The notes beneath the pieces are model-generated. The model ran no database searches, had not been told where the DNA came from, and was given only the letters and a program-made list of their open reading frames with translations. This document shows, in pieces, positions 1-4,659 of a stretch of DNA of 7,267 nt. A program made the translations under genes and the position numbers. Source of the DNA: Pseudomonadota bacterium (GTDB taxonomy: Bacteria > Bdellovibrionota > Oligoflexia > Oligoflexales > Oligoflexaceae); the NCBI GenBank assembly GCA_029556045.1, contig JAKQGS010000209.1, forward strand, positions 1 through 7,267, written 5' to 3'. The stretch's first letter is position 1. Every line of letters starts with the position of its first letter.

Positions 1-772
1 CCATTACAATGCCGTGGTAATCGTAGCGCTCGACCAGACGGTCGAGGTCAAATTCAAAAATATTGTACCCTTCGATCACATCGGGATCTTGAGTAGCAAT
101 AACTTTGTTCAACTCCGTGAGGAGATATGCCTCGTCCTCGCCATGAATAACGCGTTGGAAGCCATGGGACGTCATGATACTAATCATGAAAACCCTGTCT
201 TTCTTGCGGTCAAGCCCGGTCGTTTCGATGTCGATCGACATACGCCTGAGGTCGGAGAAGGACATGTCTTTGAAGAATGTTTGGCCCGAAGTAACTAAAA
301 ACTGCTCAACGAAGCCCAGGCTGTGGATTATAGGAACGTCGCGAAATTCAGACAGAGCCTTCCGATAGATGTCGTTATAGGCCGCAAGTGCTGAAGGCTC
401 GAATGCATCCCAATCTTCAACTTCCGCAAGGAACTTGAAATGGAGATTGCCTTTCAGGCCCGTGATCTTACATCCGTTCAAACGCTTCACAACCCGTGAG
501 CACCCAACCAGTGCCCAGGGGTTGAATTTCATATTAACGTGGAAAACGTTGTTACCATCTCGGCGCCAGACTGTTGCTCGACCCTTTTTGGTTGCGCTGA
601 CGGCGACTATATTTGCTAGGGTGCCATGGCCATAAAGAATGTCGTGCTGTGCTGCCAGGGAAATGACAGTAGGACGAACTTCGGCATAAGCAGCATTCAC
701 TCTACTACCGTCAAGTTGCTCTGAAGAGTTACTGATCTCATTTGGTCTCTGGTCGTTCGTCTGATAATCCAT
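1..772 (-). CDS. Family B DNA polymerase, N-terminal part with 3'-5' exonuclease domain (partial, runs off left edge)
   Basis: The minus strand is open from an ATG at 772 to the window edge: 257 codons with no stop, so only the N-terminal third of a protein expected at roughly 750-800 residues is seen. After about 40 poorly conserved residues comes an N-terminal domain opening with ILYGHGTLANIVAV (about 45-58) and running to about 165. The DEDDy exonuclease follows: Exo I is SIDIETTG, with Asp181 and Glu183. Exo II lies in DPDVIEGYNIFEFD, with Asn237 and Asp242. Exo III and the polymerase palm are outside the window. Family B polymerases copy DNA from a primer and proofread. The motif wording matches the bacterial RNA-primed-type subgroup near PolB/Pol II, not the protein-primed phi29 type. 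An in-frame stop lies upstream of the ATG and no other ATG lies between. The Shine-Dalgarno match is weak. The gene sits 59 bases downstream of a small HTH gene, probably in one operon, on an AT-rich integrated element. Family assignment is firm; its role on the element is inferred. Confidence 0.85.
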   Translation of the reverse strand, partial: MDYQTNDQRPNEISNSSEQLDGSRVNAAYAEVRPTVISLAAQHDILYGHGTLANIVAVSATKKGRATVWRRDGNNVFHVNMKFNPWALVGCSRVVKRLNGCKITGLKGNLHFKFLAEVEDWDAFEPSALAAYNDIYRKALSEFRDVPIIHSLGFVEQFLVTSGQTFFKDMSFSDLRRMSIDIETTGLDRKKDRVFMISIMTSHGFQRVIHGEDEAYLLTELNKVIATQDPDVIEGYNIFEFDLDRLVERYDYHGIVM

Positions 773-822
773 TGCCCTGCCCCATCTTGAAAACTGTCCT
801 TAGGAAGTGTTATAAGTGGTTA

Positions 823-846
823 AAAAAGCCTCTATTTTTGCTTTTT
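823..846 (-). terminator. Weak A/T-rich hairpin with U-run between the HTH gene and the polymerase gene
   Basis: Read on the minus strand, AAAAAGC and GCTTTTT can pair over 7 bp around a 10-base loop, and the second arm is itself a T-run. The stop codon of the HTH gene lies in the loop. The shape is that of an intrinsic terminator or attenuator, but the stem has only two G-C pairs, so it would be weak. If active it would reduce read-through from the regulator gene into the polymerase gene. Confidence 0.2.
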
Positions 847-1059
847 GTGGCCGCTTCTGGTTGTGAGAAATTCAGCTCGCGCCACGCCTAATTCGCGCTC
901 TAGTTCTGTTAGTAAATCTTCTGGTAAGGGGCGTCGGGCCATGATCATTGCGGAGAGTTCGTCGTCCCGGATACCTAAGGCGCGAGCCGCAACGTATTGT
1001 TTGCCATAGTGTTGCAGTAATAGTGCTTTTAGTCGGTAATGTGGCTTTTCGTCGTACAT
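832..1059 (-). CDS. Small Cro/C1-like helix-turn-helix protein
   Basis: This is a 75-residue protein starting at an ATG (1057-1059) with a clear GGAG Shine-Dalgarno 8 bases upstream. Residues about 9-65 fit a compact five-helix lambda-repressor-like fold: a first helix (RLKALLLQHYG), then AARALGIRDDELSAMIMARRPL, read as helix 2, a Gly-Ile turn and the recognition helix, then PEDLLTELERELGV as the closing helices. The tail is basic (SGHKKQK). Proteins of this size and shape are typical phage and element transcription regulators that bind DNA as dimers. It is first in the leftward unit, ahead of the polymerase gene, and divergent from the 280-codon orphan frame. It may therefore control both directions from the 80-100 base gap. 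Specific partners and target sites are inferred, and the HTH call rests on pattern reading. The alternative is an uncharacterised small protein. Confidence 0.7.
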   Translation of the reverse strand: MYDEKPHYRLKALLLQHYGKQYVAARALGIRDDELSAMIMARRPLPEDLLTELERELGVARAEFLTTRSGHKKQK

Positions 1060-1066
1060 AGGGTGT

Positions 1067-1098
1067 CTCCAAAAGAGTGATTTCTCTCGATCTTGGAG
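1067..1098. promoter_or_regulatory. Imperfect dyad in the leader of the HTH gene, possible operator
   Basis: CTCCAA (1067-1072) and TTGGAG (1093-1098) form an inverted repeat. A second pair, AGAG (1074-1077) and CTCT (1084-1087), nests inside it. The dyad covers the Shine-Dalgarno of the HTH gene (GGAG on the minus strand) and lies in the divergent gap between the two transcription units. That is a natural position for an autoregulatory site or a leader hairpin hiding the ribosome site. No strong -10/-35 pair was found on either strand here. Function is conjecture. Confidence 0.2.
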
Positions 1099-1163
1099 GT
1101 AAAAAGCGATAAATAGTACGAAACTGAAAAAAAATATTTGTGGTATTCAGTTTCGGAGAAGTC

Positions 1164-1982
1164 GTGGAACCATATGAATTATTTATGGATATTATAAAAT
1201 CCAAGATCAGCAGTGGGCGTAGAACCATTCAAGTCCAGGTGCGTGATGGTTACTCCGATGAACTCAAGAAAGCGATCGAGATGATCTGCAGCAGCTGGTA
1301 TGGCTCGCTGTCCACAATCGGCAAAGAGAAACAACACGCAGCGTTAAAAAGAGTCAAAGCTCGATTAGAATTGGTCATTAAAAAAACAATAAACGATCAA
1401 AAGTTTTTAGAAGACCTTAAGTTAGTAAATTTCAATTACGATCTGCAAAGCGTGTTTTTTAAATTCAAAGTACTAGGGACACGGAAGGGGATGTCTCTTG
1501 GAGATCTCCGAAATACAAACCCCGAACTATGGAAAATCGCCAAGCACGCGAATGCCGACAGAGGACCGCCGGCACCTGATGACACTCGGATGTTGCTACC
1601 ATCGAAAAAAAATCACTTGCTTGATCTGTTGAATTGGAAACCTACGATTTCTTTTAGTGGTCTAGGAGAGGAACTGAAAATAGGGCAAGAGCAGACGTTA
1701 TATGTTTTATGGCTTATGAAGGTTTTGGTTGCGCGAAGGAAAGGTCGTCTCATGGAAAACCTCAGCGCAAGACAGGCCGCAGGTTTGCTCTTTCAATTTC
1801 TCGAAGAACTTCGAGATCAGGGCAAAAAGACCAATTACTGGAGTCCTACAGCAGATGCCTCGCCTGAAAGCATCATGAGGAACGTCGAAAAGTATAGAGA
1901 TAGTGGTCCGGTCCAAGCTTGGAGCACAATAGACGAGCTCCCAATCGAGCGGATAGTGGCAAAGCCAAAAGTCCGAAAGTAA
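1164..1982 (+). CDS. Hypothetical protein of about 272 residues, family not recognised
   Basis: I do not recognise this protein. The frame is open from GTG 1140 (280 codons). I prefer GTG 1164 (272 codons) because a GGAG lies 5 bases before it; ATG 1185 (265 codons) is the other option and has no good ribosome site. The product is hydrophilic, without signal peptide or membrane segment, so it is probably cytoplasmic. The N-terminal half is Lys-rich and mostly helical (SDELKKAIEMICSSWYGSL, then ALKRVKARLELVIKKTI). A middle segment (GMSLGDLRNTNPELWKIA) is followed by a Pro/Asp-rich loop, a second helical block with ARQAAGLLFQFLEELRDQGK, and a basic tail ending KPKVRK. No Cys/His clusters, Walker motifs or nuclease motifs are evident. 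It is divergent from the HTH-polymerase unit and lies on the same AT-rich DNA, so it is likely element cargo. The length and lack of internal stops argue for a real gene. Confidence 0.65.
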   Translation: MEPYELFMDIIKSKISSGRRTIQVQVRDGYSDELKKAIEMICSSWYGSLSTIGKEKQHAALKRVKARLELVIKKTINDQKFLEDLKLVNFNYDLQSVFFKFKVLGTRKGMSLGDLRNTNPELWKIAKHANADRGPPAPDDTRMLLPSKKNHLLDLLNWKPTISFSGLGEELKIGQEQTLYVLWLMKVLVARRKGRLMENLSARQAAGLLFQFLEELRDQGKKTNYWSPTADASPESIMRNVEKYRDSGPVQAWSTIDELPIERIVAKPKVRK

Positions 1983-2145
1983 AGAGTTGTTTTTTTTATC
2001 GGCAGATTCGGAGAATTAAAATTATTATTTGAGTAATGTCAAACTTGCCAAGGTGACGAGTTAGAAAAATCAATTTGTCTGCCAATGCAGTGGTATCTGC
2101 GTCAAGCCGATTTTTTTATCACAACACTAGGGGATTCGATATGCA

Positions 2146-2157
2146 CTATGTACATAG
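2146..2157. repeat. 12-bp perfect palindrome, possible dimer-binding site
   Basis: CTATGTACATAG reads the same on both strands with no central gap, the shape expected of a site for a symmetric protein dimer rather than an RNA hairpin. It falls inside a nine-codon frame (ATG 2141) that has AGGGG 7 bases before it. That frame is most likely chance. Confidence 0.35.
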
Positions 2158-2335
2158 GCAATACCATTAAATCGCCTTCGACTAGTCGCCGCGCCAAAAA
2201 TCTTCACCGAAATGTACCAGCTTAAATCTGCTGATATTAATGAAATTCCATCACCCGACGGGGAAGCGAAATGTTGCTCAATGGGATTCAACACTCGATA
2301 ACATAATAAATACGGCCATATATCGGACTATATCC

Positions 2336-2349
2336 CGCCAAATTTGGCG
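2336..2349. repeat. 14-bp perfect palindrome, possible operator
   Basis: CGCCAAATTTGGCG is a gapless 14-bp perfect palindrome with G/C-rich ends and an AT centre, the classical form of a repressor or dimer site. It lies in the gene-poor region about 440 bases upstream of the excisionase gene. Nearby sequence (about 2315-2333) also contains two similar ATAT-rich words. No regulator can be assigned. Confidence 0.4.
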
Positions 2350-2397
2350 ACCAAGATCCTAGTTTTATTCAAATCCACAATAAATTGAAGGTGCAAA

Positions 2398-2475
2398 ATG
2401 CAATTTCAGTCTGTCGATACTTCATTTCTTCTATCCATGACCACCCCCTGTTGTTTTATTTTGGAGGCGACATAA
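2398..2475 (+). CDS. Possible 25-residue small protein
   Basis: An ATG with AAGG 6-7 bases upstream opens a 25-codon frame ending in TAA. The product would be MQFQSVDTSFLLSM followed by TTPCCFILEAT, with a hydrophobic middle and a Cys-Cys pair. The ribosome site is good for the region, and this is the best small frame in the gene-poor stretch. Frames of this length occur by chance, no relative is recognised, and no processing or transport genes are nearby, so this is only a candidate. Confidence 0.15.
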   Translation: MQFQSVDTSFLLSMTTPCCFILEAT

Positions 2476-2644
2476 TTCCTGGCACAGTGGGGTTATTTCA
2501 ACGGCAAACATAGAGAAATACCAATGAATAAGCCCTAGTCTATTTGGGGACATTTGTTCTTTGGATATCCTACCCTTCATGCAAAATTGGTGTCTCGTAA
2601 ATTACCTATTGTCAACCTCCCGTATCGTTAGGTAGCTTTGTTGA

Positions 2645-2663
2645 GCCCGCTTCCATAGCGGGC
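2645..2663. other. GC-rich hairpin in the gene-poor region
   Basis: GCCCGC and GCGGGC pair perfectly over 6 bp around a 7-base loop. No T-run follows on either strand, so a standard intrinsic terminator is unlikely. It stands out in AT-rich surroundings about 130 bases before the excisionase start. It may be part of a leader RNA or a protein-binding site. Confidence 0.3.
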
Positions 2664-2750
2664 AGTCGCCATGTCCCTACGAGCTATAAAGGCTTATCCC
2701 TCGGGTCCAGCAATAGGTTGCTGCAGAAAAAAGCCATGCTCGACTGGCTA

Positions 2751-2772
2751 CATGTCTCAATCCTGAGACGTG
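2751..2772. promoter_or_regulatory. Dyad immediately upstream of the excisionase gene
   Basis: GTCTC (2754-2758) and GAGAC (2765-2769) are inverted around 6 bases, and the pairing extends outward through one T-G mismatch to CAT/GTG. The dyad ends about 18 bases before the preferred ATG of the excisionase gene, so it would lie in its promoter or leader. An operator or a translation-controlling hairpin are both possible. Confidence 0.3.
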
Positions 2773-2790
2773 TCAGGGTTAGGCGCTTTT

Positions 2791-3060
2791 ATGACAAAAG
2801 ATGCACCGCACAGATTTCTGCAAGAAGAAGATCTGAATCAGGAAAATTTTAGGAAAAATTCCTCCGCTAGGCTCTTTGACAACCTAGGATTAATGACAGT
2901 AGAGGAGCTCGCGGGATCACTGGGTCTGAGCCCTAAAACAATCCGCAATTGGGTCGCAAAACGGCAAATACCGTTTATAAGCCTCAATGGACGGACAATG
3001 TTTCGAAGAGCAACGATCGAGGCATGGCTTATCAAAAAAGAGGTCAAGCCATGGGAATAA
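2791..3060 (+). CDS. Excisionase-like helix-turn-helix protein (Xis / recombination directionality factor)
   Basis: From ATG 2791 the product has 89 residues; AGG lies 7 bases upstream. An in-frame GTG at 2770 would add seven residues but falls within a dyad. Residues about 35-82 match the MerR/excisionase-type winged HTH: LMTVEELAGSLGLSPKTIRNW is helix-turn-helix, IPFISLNGRTMFRRATIEAWL is the wing plus the last helix. The first 34 residues are polar and unlike the family core. Such proteins bend DNA at attachment sites and tip the integrase towards excision, or regulate the element. Its last 10 bases overlap the integrase start, so the two are translationally coupled. This supports a recombination role more than a general regulator. 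The domain call is strong; excision activity is inferred from context. Confidence 0.8.
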   Translation: MTKDAPHRFLQEEDLNQENFRKNSSARLFDNLGLMTVEELAGSLGLSPKTIRNWVAKRQIPFISLNGRTMFRRATIEAWLIKKEVKPWE

Positions 3061-4283
3061 GAAAACGCGAGAAAAAGGTTTTAGGAAAAAAACGTTTTGT
3101 CTATGTGGCGGAAGTTTACGTGCGCGGCATACGCGTTGCTTACAAGTCTTTCGACACGAGAGGTCAAGCGGAAGAATGGTATCTTAAAGCAAAAGCAGCA
3201 TATTCAGCTGGTGAACCTCTGGAGCAAAATCGCCCAGAGAGGACACTTCGGGATATCGTTGAGCTTTACAAGGTTGAGCGTCTTCCCCAGCTTCGAACGT
3301 CGACGCAACAAAACAAAGAGAAACCGATTGAATACATTTTGACATCTCCGATTGCTGACCAACCAATGTCTATGCTTACCGATCAGAGCGTCGATCGATG
3401 GTTTGATTGGCTTCGCAAACATCAGACCGCACAAAGAGAAAGTCGAAAGTTTTTTTTGGAGGAATTTCGTTTTTTGCGGGCTTTGTTAAATTGGTACCGG
3501 GATTTTCACGATCCCAAGTTTGTAGTACCAATCGTAAAACGCCATCGGGAACAGGTGAGGTATAAACCCGTCACCCCTAGAAGACCAGACTATTTTATGA
3601 GACGGGAAGACATTCTTCTTTGGCTTGAGTGGCTAAAGATCAATAAACCTTCCCGGCCAGAGTTTTACCGGTTAGCCCTTTTTTTACTTCATACGGGAGC
3701 GCGAATTGGGGAAGCTGCGGGACTTTGCTGGGATGCTGTCGATCTTGAAAATGGATTTGTCTCGGTCATCCGCACCGTTTGGTGGGATCGCCATACGAGA
3801 AAACCAAACCTACAGAACCAAGCCAAAAACGATGACTCCATTCGGATCATCCCTTTAGCAAAACCGGTGTTGGAAATGCTTCAGGAAATCAAGGCGCAGC
3901 GTAAAAGCCCCAACGGCCCAGTGTTTTGTAGCCCAGAGGGTGACTTAATCAGTTACCCATCTATCCAGAATGCTTTCAACCGAGGATTTACTTCTCTGGG
4001 ATTACCTTGGAGATCCACCCACATCTGCCGGCATAGTTTTGGAACTTTGGCTCTAATGGCGACAAGGGATCTCAGTGCCGTCCAAGCTTCCCTTGGGCAT
4101 AATGACATCCGGGTAACCCAAAGATACGCCAAAGCCGTTGCGCTTTTGGATGGGGTTGCTAGTCACAAGACTGCGGAGTTCATTGGCCTGGGAGTGACAT
4201 CACAGCCCCCTTTAGGGGATGATGATCCACCGGAAAGGGACAATGTTTTTCGCTTGGACGCCAGACGTCGAAGGATGGTTTGA
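3051..4283 (+). CDS. int: Tyrosine recombinase / integrase of the integrative element
   Basis: The frame opens upstream, but ATG 3051 is chosen: AGG lies 8 bases before it and it overlaps the end of the excisionase gene by 10 bases. The product is 410 residues, the usual length for phage and island integrases. The N-terminal 50 residues are basic and fit an arm-binding domain (KKRFVYVAEVYVRGIRVAYKS). A SAM-like core-binding domain spans about 65-170 and the catalytic domain about 180-365. All catalytic residues are visible: Arg218 (HTGARIGE), Lys259, His324 and Arg327 (HICRHSFG), His350 (SLGH) and the nucleophile Tyr359 (TQRYAK). A tail of about 50 residues follows, ending in an Arg-rich cluster, longer than in many relatives. 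The enzyme makes site-specific recombination between attP and attB. Its end lies 84 bases from the 3' end of tRNA-Arg(CCG), the expected target. The gene appears intact. Confidence 0.95.
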   Translation: MGIRKREKKVLGKKRFVYVAEVYVRGIRVAYKSFDTRGQAEEWYLKAKAAYSAGEPLEQNRPERTLRDIVELYKVERLPQLRTSTQQNKEKPIEYILTSPIADQPMSMLTDQSVDRWFDWLRKHQTAQRESRKFFLEEFRFLRALLNWYRDFHDPKFVVPIVKRHREQVRYKPVTPRRPDYFMRREDILLWLEWLKINKPSRPEFYRLALFLLHTGARIGEAAGLCWDAVDLENGFVSVIRTVWWDRHTRKPNLQNQAKNDDSIRIIPLAKPVLEMLQEIKAQRKSPNGPVFCSPEGDLISYPSIQNAFNRGFTSLGLPWRSTHICRHSFGTLALMATRDLSAVQASLGHNDIRVTQRYAKAVALLDGVASHKTAEFIGLGVTSQPPLGDDDPPERDNVFRLDARRRRMV

Positions 4284-4287
4284 GAAA

Positions 4288-4309
4288 AAAATCACGACAA
4301 AATCACGAC
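4288..4309. repeat. Two tandem perfect copies of an 11-bp repeat
   Basis: AAAATCACGAC occurs twice head to tail (4288-4298 and 4299-4309), directly after the integrase stop codon and about 60 bases before the tRNA 3' end. Short direct repeats beside an attachment site are often integrase or excisionase arm-binding sites. No further clear copy was seen in the window. The role is inferred from position. Confidence 0.5.
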
Positions 4310-4367
4310 AGCGATGAGGAGGTGAGTTAAATTTATCAATGATTACAGTTGTTTATAGTGAGTTAAG

Positions 4368-4402
4368 CGGTCTCACGTGGAATCGAACCACGAACTGAAG
4401 CT
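4368..4402. other. Inferred attachment site (att) at the 3' part of tRNA-Arg(CCG)
   Basis: The AT-rich island with int next to the tRNA 3' end stops at this tRNA, and chromosomal pdh and tRNA genes continue beyond it. Tyrosine recombinases of this kind commonly use the anticodon-to-T-arm and 3' end of a tRNA as attB, and the element copy restores the gene. The second copy of the core was not found in the window, so it must lie beyond the left edge. The exact crossover limits are unknown; the interval given is only the 3' half of the tRNA. Confidence 0.45.
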
Positions 4403-4439
4403 TCGGAAGCTTCCATTATATCCATTTAACTATGAGACC
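4368..4439 (-). tRNA. tRNA-Arg(CCG)
   Basis: On the minus strand a 72-base cloverleaf folds completely. The acceptor is GGTCTCA/TGAGACC with discriminator G. The D stem is GTTA/TAAT with one G-T pair. The anticodon stem is GAAGC/GCTTC around loop TTCCGAA, giving anticodon CCG, and the T stem is CGTGG/CCACG around loop TTCGATT. The variable loop has 4 bases and CCA is not encoded. It reads Arg codon CGG. Its 3' end faces the integrase gene, which makes it the likely insertion site, and the gene remains complete after insertion. Confidence 0.93.
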
Positions 4440-4456
4440 AAAGGGACAGGGGAACT

Positions 4457-4485
4457 TTTGTAACACAGGATCGGGAGGTCTGCAA
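4457..4485 (-). promoter_or_regulatory. Candidate sigma-70-type promoter for tRNA-Arg(CCG)
   Basis: On the minus strand TTGCAG (4480-4485) and TACAAA (4457-4462) are separated by exactly 17 bases, each matching four of six consensus positions. The predicted start near 4450 would leave a leader of about 11 bases before the tRNA. Position and spacing are good but the hexamers are moderate. Transcription could also come through from tRNA-Arg(CCT). Confidence 0.35.
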
Positions 4486-4500
4486 GGACGGGATTTTGCC

Positions 4501-4523
4501 CCAAAGTGCTATAATTCCTTTGG
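4501..4523. other. Hairpin between the two tRNA genes
   Basis: CCAAAG and CTTTGG pair over 6 bp around an 11-base loop, starting 11 bases after the 3' end of tRNA-Arg(CCT). On the plus strand it is followed by four T's, on the minus strand by a G-rich run. It may be a processing or weak termination signal. No further support is visible. Confidence 0.25.
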
Positions 4524-4533
4524 TTTTAAAGAG

Positions 4534-4606
4534 CGGTCCCACGAGGACTCGAACCTCGACCAGAGCTTTAGGAAAGCCCCGTTGTATCCTGTTCAACTAT
4601 GGGACC
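4534..4606 (-). tRNA. tRNA-Arg(CCT)
   Basis: A 73-base cloverleaf on the minus strand. The acceptor is GGTCCCA/TGGGACC with discriminator G and the D stem is GTTG/CAAC. The anticodon stem is GGGCT/AGCTC with one G-T pair around loop TTCCTAA, giving anticodon CCT. The T stem is CGAGG/CCTCG around loop TTCGAGT. CCA is not encoded. It reads the Arg codon AGG. It lies about 50 bases after pdhC on the same strand and 94 bases before tRNA-Arg(CCG). The shared acceptor and D-arm pattern suggests the two tRNAs are related copies. Confidence 0.93.
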
Positions 4607-4618
4607 CCAGGAGGGATC

Positions 4619-4644
4619 GGGCTAAGAGGTCGGCCTCAAAGCCC
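4619..4644 (-). terminator. Strong hairpin between pdhC and tRNA-Arg(CCT)
   Basis: On the minus strand GGGCT/AGCCC and GAGG/CCTC form a two-part stem with a TT/TT internal loop and a four-base loop. It begins 15 bases after the pdhC stop codon. There is no T-run after it, so it may end the pdh transcript weakly or with help. It could instead protect or process a joint pdh-tRNA transcript. Confidence 0.4.
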
Positions 4645-4659
4645 ATCGTTTCTAACATG

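Larger units (their letters stand above)
1983..2769. other. Gene-poor AT-rich region between orphan gene and excisionase gene
   Basis: No frame of more than 60 codons was found on either strand in this stretch of nearly 800 bases. It holds a T8 run just after the orphan gene (about 1989-1996) without a convincing stem. It also holds two perfect palindromes (2146-2157 and 2336-2349), a tiny frame with a plausible ribosome site (2398-2475), a spaced inverted repeat TACCTA/TAGGTA (2603-2608 and 2629-2634), a GC-rich hairpin (2645-2663) and a dyad just before the excisionase gene (2751-2772). The region may hold the xis-int promoter and operators, recombinase arm sites, a non-coding RNA or a replication origin. 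It could also be decayed sequence. The sequence does not decide between these. Confidence 0.5.

Noticed and set aside
14..635. Three plus-strand open frames at the left end
   Set aside because: They are antisense to the polymerase gene, whose minus-strand frame is open to the edge and carries recognisable exonuclease motifs.
1..772. Pipolin-type primer-independent polymerase
   Set aside because: The N-terminal domain and the wording around Exo I and Exo II fit the RNA-primed-type bacterial subgroup rather than the protein-primed branch. The palm domain outside the window would settle it.
872..1228. 118-codon minus-strand frame overlapping the HTH gene
   Set aside because: It lies in another frame over both the HTH gene and the start of the orphan gene, has low-complexity Arg/Thr-rich content and no clear ribosome site.
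2671..2766. 31-codon frame ending at the dyad before xis
   Set aside because: There is no ribosome site before the ATG, its Cys-rich content is unlike the neighbours, and the stop lies within the dyad. Chance is the simplest reading.
2754..2769. Similarity of the GTCTCA/TGAGAC dyad to the acceptor stem of tRNA-Arg(CCG), as a possible second attachment site
   Set aside because: Only about six bases match and flanks differ. A real att copy should repeat a longer part of the tRNA 3' end.
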